A DNA stretch of 64,000 bases from positions 1,865,501 through 1,929,500 of the forward strand of contig NC_007722.1 in the NCBI RefSeq assembly GCF_000013005.1, read 5' to 3'. Below the pieces are notes generated by a model that was given only the letters and a program-made list of their open reading frames with translations, ran no database searches and had not been told where the DNA came from. A program made the position numbers and the translations under genes. Positions 60,189 to 64,000 of this stretch are shown one piece after another (positions within the stretch are counted from its first letter, which is position 1; each line of letters opens with the position of its first letter). This DNA is from Erythrobacter litoralis HTCC2594 (GTDB lineage: Bacteria > Pseudomonadota > Alphaproteobacteria > Sphingomonadales > Sphingomonadaceae).

Positions 60189-61688
60189 ATGCGGAATTGG
60201 GTTTTGGGAACGCTCGGCGCGGCGTCGCTGGCGCTGGGCGGTTGCAGCATCAACCAGAAGGCGCCGGTCACTGCCGAAGCGGAGATGTGCAATTTTGTGA
60301 AGCACTCGCTGGCAGTGGCAATACCCGATTCCAGCGCACCGGACGCGCAATTGTCCGAGTTTGCAGCGGAGATCGAGAAAACGCTGTCGAGCTATGACGA
60401 AACCAACCTTCAGCTCGAAGAAGAAAGCCCCCCTGAGACAGGTTCCGATGGGGAGGAAATCATCCTGCCCGGCGGCGTCCTCCCGCCCTTTCCGAAGCCT
60501 GCGCCGCGCGAATACACGCCTGCCAAGATGCTGTTCCTCTCCGGAGGCAGCGAACATGGTGCCTATGGCGCGGGCATCCTCAAAGGTTGGGGCGGCGACG
60601 GACGCATGCCAGAATTCCAGGTCGTGACCGGAATCAGCACCGGTTCGATCCTCTCCAGCTTTGCGTTCGTGGGCAAGGGCGATTTCGCCGCGGACGGCTA
60701 TACGATCGACAGCGAGAAACAGCTGCTCAACGTCTACAGCGCGCCCAAGGACGGCAAGCCGGACATGGGCAATTTCCTCGACCTGCTGAAAAAGGGCGCT
60801 TTCGCGGACCTCATTCCGCTGCGCAACCGCGTCGAGGGTTTCCTGACGAAAGACTATACCGCCACCGATTGGGATGGCAGCGCCTACACTACCACGGTAC
60901 TGCACGAGGTGGCTCGGCGACACATGGCCGGCAAGCGGCTGTTCGTCGGCGCGGTCGATGTCGACACCGGAATAGGCACAGCCTTCGACATGGGCGACAT
61001 GGCGACCCGCTACGACACCGCCAGGATGCAGAGCAATACGGCAAAGGCGGAGAAATGGCTCGGCTGCTATGTCGAAGCGATCATCGCCTCATCCTCCACC
61101 CCGATGGCGGCGCCGCCGGTCTTCGTCGACAACACGATGTACATCGACGGCGGCGCGCGCTTCGGCCTGTTCGGCAACACCGTGATCCGCGCCGTCGGTG
61201 TCCACCACGAGAAGTACAAGGACCGGCATGAGAGCCATCCGGACCCGCATGTCTATGCGGTGATCGACGGGACGTTGCAGCTGCCCACGCCGGCCTGCCC
61301 CAAGGCCGATCCGGCAGAATGCAGCGGCGATCCGCCCGAATGGACCAGCAAGGGCGGCCACAAGGACTGGAACATCTTCAACCTGGCAATGCGCAGCGAG
61401 CGCATTCTGGTAAATCAGGTCTATCGCTTCAGTGCGGAATCGGTCGAGCAGGAGGCCTGCAACGGGCACGGCTGCTTCAATTTCCTGCGCATGGAGCCCG
61501 ACCTCGCCGAATTCGGCATCGCGCTGCCTGCTCCGCTCAATGCGGGCCACACCGGCAAGCTGACCTGCGCCGAGTGGACTAGGGTGGACATCGAAACCGA
61601 CAATCCGATCCAGTTTCACAAGCGCTACATGCGGTGCCTGATCAAATACGGTGAGAAGAAAGTGAAAGAGGCGGACTGGAAGAGCTGA
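60189..61688 (+). CDS. Patatin-like phospholipase lipoprotein
   Basis: A 499-aa protein. The start at 60189 gives a lipoprotein signal with LGGC lipobox, behind a G-rich site; an in-frame ATG at 60078 lacks this. The patatin domain begins with SGGSEHGAYGAG (about 117-129, oxyanion hole), has the nucleophile Ser150 in GISTG and the catalytic Asp320 in IDGGA, so the Ser-Asp dyad is intact. These enzymes release fatty acids from lipids. It should act at the periplasmic face or outer membrane. Transcribed divergently from relA/spoT. Confidence 0.88.
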   Translation: MRNWVLGTLGAASLALGGCSINQKAPVTAEAEMCNFVKHSLAVAIPDSSAPDAQLSEFAAEIEKTLSSYDETNLQLEEESPPETGSDGEEIILPGGVLPPFPKPAPREYTPAKMLFLSGGSEHGAYGAGILKGWGGDGRMPEFQVVTGISTGSILSSFAFVGKGDFAADGYTIDSEKQLLNVYSAPKDGKPDMGNFLDLLKKGAFADLIPLRNRVEGFLTKDYTATDWDGSAYTTTVLHEVARRHMAGKRLFVGAVDVDTGIGTAFDMGDMATRYDTARMQSNTAKAEKWLGCYVEAIIASSSTPMAAPPVFVDNTMYIDGGARFGLFGNTVIRAVGVHHEKYKDRHESHPDPHVYAVIDGTLQLPTPACPKADPAECSGDPPEWTSKGGHKDWNIFNLAMRSERILVNQVYRFSAESVEQEACNGHGCFNFLRMEPDLAEFGIALPAPLNAGHTGKLTCAEWTRVDIETDNPIQFHKRYMRCLIKYGEKKVKEADWKS

Positions 61689-61719
61689 CGGCCAACCGTA
61701 GGCGCAGCGATTGAGTGCT

Positions 61720-62595
61720 TCAGCGGGCGCGCACAACCAGGTTTCCACCGTCGAGTGACACAGCGTAAAGAGCCAGCGCACCACAGCGGGACTGCGCTTC
61801 CTCGCCGGTTGCCAAGTCGAAGCGATAGCCGTGCCATGGACAGGTTATTCTTCCCTGCGCATCCACCTCTGCCTCATCCAGCGGACCGAGGGCATGGGGG
61901 CAACGCGCGGCGTGGGCGACCCAGCGACGCTCAATGTGCCGGACGAGGATCCGGGCGCCATCAATGCTCGCTTCGTGAACCCGGTCTCGGTCGAGATCGA
62001 CCTCAGGCCCGAGGTCGACCTGCATCGGTCCCTCATCTTTTACCGCAGCCTTGCGCTCGTCAAGCGCCTGCTGCCGGCCCAGCATGAGCGCTTCGTCCTC
62101 GTCATAAAGCATCGCATATTGCGCTTGCAGGTAACCGAGGATCATCGCGCCTTGCTCGGGCGAAGCCGGTTGCTGCGGCGCGTAGAAACGCACGTCGACA
62201 GTGATGCCGCCTTCGTCGCGTGCGCTCGCCTGCGTATGGATCTGCGTGCCCTGCCCCGGCCCCTCGACCACGGTCGTCGCCCAGTAGTGCCGCGGTTCGT
62301 CGACCAGCAATTCGATCAATTGCTCGCCGCCACCATTGGGAAGCGCAGTCTTGCATCGCCAGCCCCAGGTACCGCTCTCGACCAATGCAATGTCGGCAAA
62401 GGACGAGGGATGGACGAAGGGCAGGTGCTCCCAATCGTGAGCATTCTCCATCATGCGCCGCAGGTTGACCGGAAGGGGCCGGAGATAATTGCCGAGATAG
62501 TGCAGAGCCTGCACGCTCTCATGGTCAACCTGGTTCGCGCGCCCGTCAAAAGCCGCCCGATCGCCTAACGAAATCTCTATCGCAGTCACACCCAC
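61720..62595 (-). CDS. Rieske protein with inverted oxygenase-like domain order
   Basis: A 291-aa protein. The C-terminal Rieske domain binds a [2Fe-2S] cluster with Cys232-Pro-His234 and Cys252-Pro-Trp-His255 (CPWHGYRFD). The N-terminal region holds E50-x3-D54-x2-H57-x4-H62, which matches the mononuclear-iron motif of Rieske oxygenase alpha subunits, and continues into a SRPBCC-like region. In ordinary Rieske oxygenases the order is reversed. It is probably an oxygenase of unknown substrate. The GTG start at 62595 overlaps the hemF end by ten bases. Confidence 0.78.
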   Translation of the reverse strand: MGVTAIEISLGDRAAFDGRANQVDHESVQALHYLGNYLRPLPVNLRRMMENAHDWEHLPFVHPSSFADIALVESGTWGWRCKTALPNGGGEQLIELLVDEPRHYWATTVVEGPGQGTQIHTQASARDEGGITVDVRFYAPQQPASPEQGAMILGYLQAQYAMLYDEDEALMLGRQQALDERKAAVKDEGPMQVDLGPEVDLDRDRVHEASIDGARILVRHIERRWVAHAARCPHALGPLDEAEVDAQGRITCPWHGYRFDLATGEEAQSRCGALALYAVSLDGGNLVVRAR

Positions 62596-63443
62596 ACTGC
62601 CTCGGGCGGCAGGCTCATCAGGATCGCGTCAATATTGCCGCCGGTCTTGAGACCGAACAGCGTGCCGCGATCATAGACGAGGTTGAATTCGGCATAGCGG
62701 CCGCGCCATTCAAGCTGGGTCTGCTTGTCTTCCGGCGTGAAATCGCTTTCCATGCGCCGGCGGACGAGTTGCGGGAAGATATCGAGGAAGGCCTTGCCGA
62801 CGTCCTGCGTGAAGGCGAAATTGCGCTCGAACGCGGCTGCATCGTCGCATTCGAGATGATCGTAAAATATCCCGCCGACCCCGCGGTGGACGCCGCGGTG
62901 GGGAATGAAGAAATAATCGTCCGCCCATTTCCTGAAGCGCTCGTAATAGGTCGGGTTGTGTGCCGCGCAGGCCGCGCGGAAGCGGGCGTGAAATTCCGCC
63001 GTGTCCTGCTCGTAGGGGATCGGGGGGTTGAGGTCCGCGCCGCCGCCGAACCAAGCCGCCTGCGTTGTCAGGAAGCGCGTGTTCATATGCACTGCTGGCA
63101 CATGCGGATTGGCCATGTGCGCGACGAGGCTAATGCCGGTCGCCGTAAAGCCCGGATGCTCGACGCTCGCGCCGTTGATCGTCGCTGCGAATTCGGGCGC
63201 GAAGCTGCCGCGCACGGTCGAAACGTTGACCCCGACCTTCTCGAACACTTTGCCTTTCATCAGGCCCTGCACCCCGCCGCCGGGGTCGTCATTGCCCGCT
63301 TCCTCGCGGTCCCACGGCGTGTACTGGAATGCGGCGTCGGACCCGGCCTCACGCTCGATAGCCTCGAATTCGGCGCAGATCTGGTCGCGCAGGCTTTCGA
63401 ACCACGCGCGCGCCTGTTCGGTCTGTGATGTCCAATCGGTCAT
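62586..63443 (-). CDS. hemF: Oxygen-dependent coproporphyrinogen III oxidase
   Basis: A 285-aa enzyme that converts coproporphyrinogen III to protoporphyrinogen IX with oxygen in haem and chlorophyll synthesis. The start at 63443 (MTDWTSQTEQARAW) is used rather than a longer frame. Family signatures are HPGFTATGISLVAHMANPHVPAVHMNTRF, WFGGGADLNPPIPYEQD, the GIFYDHLE stretch and RYAEFNLVYDRGTLFGLKTGGN. Length is normal. It overlaps the Rieske gene downstream. Confidence 0.95.
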   Translation of the reverse strand: MTDWTSQTEQARAWFESLRDQICAEFEAIEREAGSDAAFQYTPWDREEAGNDDPGGGVQGLMKGKVFEKVGVNVSTVRGSFAPEFAATINGASVEHPGFTATGISLVAHMANPHVPAVHMNTRFLTTQAAWFGGGADLNPPIPYEQDTAEFHARFRAACAAHNPTYYERFRKWADDYFFIPHRGVHRGVGGIFYDHLECDDAAAFERNFAFTQDVGKAFLDIFPQLVRRRMESDFTPEDKQTQLEWRGRYAEFNLVYDRGTLFGLKTGGNIDAILMSLPPEAVWV

Positions 63444-63487
63444 ACCACCCCCTTGCCAAACCGCATGAGTCGCGGCAAGTGAGGCGA

Positions 63488-64000
63488 ATGGTTCCCGTTT
63501 CGTTCGCCGGTCAGGAAATGTTCCTGACACCCTCCAACGCGCTTTACTGGCCCGCCGAGAAGGCGTTGCTGGTGGCCGACCTGCATCTGGAGAAAGCGAG
63601 CTTCTACGCGCGGCACGGACAGATGCTGCCGCCTTACGACAGCCGCGAAACACTGGAGCGGGTGGCGAACGCGATCCGGATGACGGGCGCACGGCGAGTG
63701 ATAACCCTGGGCGACAATTTCCACGATGTCGAAGGCACAGCCAGTCTCGAGCCTTATGCCGCAGGGATGCTGGAGGCTCTTACCCGCTCGATCGACTGGC
63801 TGTGGATCACCGGCAACCACGACGAGACCATGCACCGCACCTATGGCGGCGACTTGGCGGAAGAGCTCGAAATAGGCGGTATCGTTCTACGTCACATGGC
63901 CAAGCGCGGCGAGACCCGACCCGAGCTCTCCGGCCACTATCATCCCAAGCTGCGCCTGACCGTGCACCGGCGCCGTATCAGCCGCCCCTGCGCGGTGCGG
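63488..64000 (+). CDS. pdeM: PdeM-type metallophosphoesterase (3' truncated)
   Basis: The ATG at 63488 opens a frame of 171 codons that runs off the window. The N-terminal ADLHLEKASFYARHG (Asp31, His33), GDNFHD (75-80), GNHD (109-112) and GHYHP (149-153) are the metal-binding motifs of calcineurin-like phosphoesterases; the HLEKASFYARHG type is typical of the ligase-associated DNA-repair endonuclease PdeM, which usually sits beside a ligase and a helicase gene. Those neighbours would lie beyond the window. It diverges from hemF across 44 bases. Confidence 0.85.
   Translation, partial: MVPVSFAGQEMFLTPSNALYWPAEKALLVADLHLEKASFYARHGQMLPPYDSRETLERVANAIRMTGARRVITLGDNFHDVEGTASLEPYAAGMLEALTRSIDWLWITGNHDETMHRTYGGDLAEELEIGGIVLRHMAKRGETRPELSGHYHPKLRLTVHRRRISRPCAVR

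Noticed and set aside
1-64000. CRISPR array, rRNA operon, insertion sequence
   Set aside because: No regularly spaced repeats, rRNA-like sequence or transposase gene was seen.

Overview
The window is GC-rich DNA with densely packed, often ATGA-overlapping genes. The gene content (glutaryl-CoA dehydrogenase, homogentisate-pathway enzymes, a DUF969/DUF979/5-oxoprolinase block, PdeM, HemF, a single RelA/SpoT protein) suggests an alphaproteobacterium of the Sphingomonadales, most likely Erythrobacteraceae. This is inferred from protein style; there is no rRNA to confirm it.

Left flank (1-20,600). A truncated polysaccharide flippase is followed by a von Willebrand A lipoprotein, an OmpA-like protein with two small membrane proteins, a single-domain response regulator and glutaryl-CoA dehydrogenase. 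A short operon follows with maleylacetoacetate isomerase, a fumarylacetoacetase-family hydrolase and a DUF421 membrane protein, and then a flavin reductase. From 9.1 to 20.6 kb everything is on the minus strand: an aldehyde dehydrogenase, MobA, a pair of acyl-CoA dehydrogenases, DUF2891, DUF979 and DUF969 proteins, a full-length 5-oxoprolinase, and a NarL-type regulator at the edge of the main locus.

Core (20,600-53,200). A single plus-strand run of 22 genes, most overlapping by a few bases, encodes a phage-tail-like contractile injection system (eCIS, the Afp/PVC superfamily). In order it has a pseudo-receiver, a DUF4255 terminator-type protein, an unknown protein, a sheath, a tube protein, a giant second sheath, a second tube protein, a LysM hub protein, a 50-aa protein, a split VgrG-like spike (hub and gpV), a protein with a hydrophobic C-terminus, gp25, gpJ-like and gpI-like baseplate proteins, two proteins that share an N-terminal module, a TIG/Ig fibre-like protein, a large unknown protein with a C-terminal hydrophobic helix, an unknown protein, an AAA+ ATPase, a 1252-aa cargo protein and a small terminal gene. 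The cargo has an eCIS core (DUF4157) domain with HELTH, a long hydrophobic helical region, and a lower-GC C-terminus carrying an H-x13-N nuclease-like motif. The last gene is a candidate immunity protein for it. This locus is the most interesting part of the window.

Right flank (53,200-64,000). Housekeeping genes: leuS, tRNA-Ser(GGA) with a nearby 19-bp copy of its 3' end, a small zincin metallopeptidase, a cyclophilin-like secreted protein, DUF1905, a bifunctional RelA/SpoT, a patatin-like lipoprotein, a Rieske protein with inverted domain order, hemF and a truncated pdeM.
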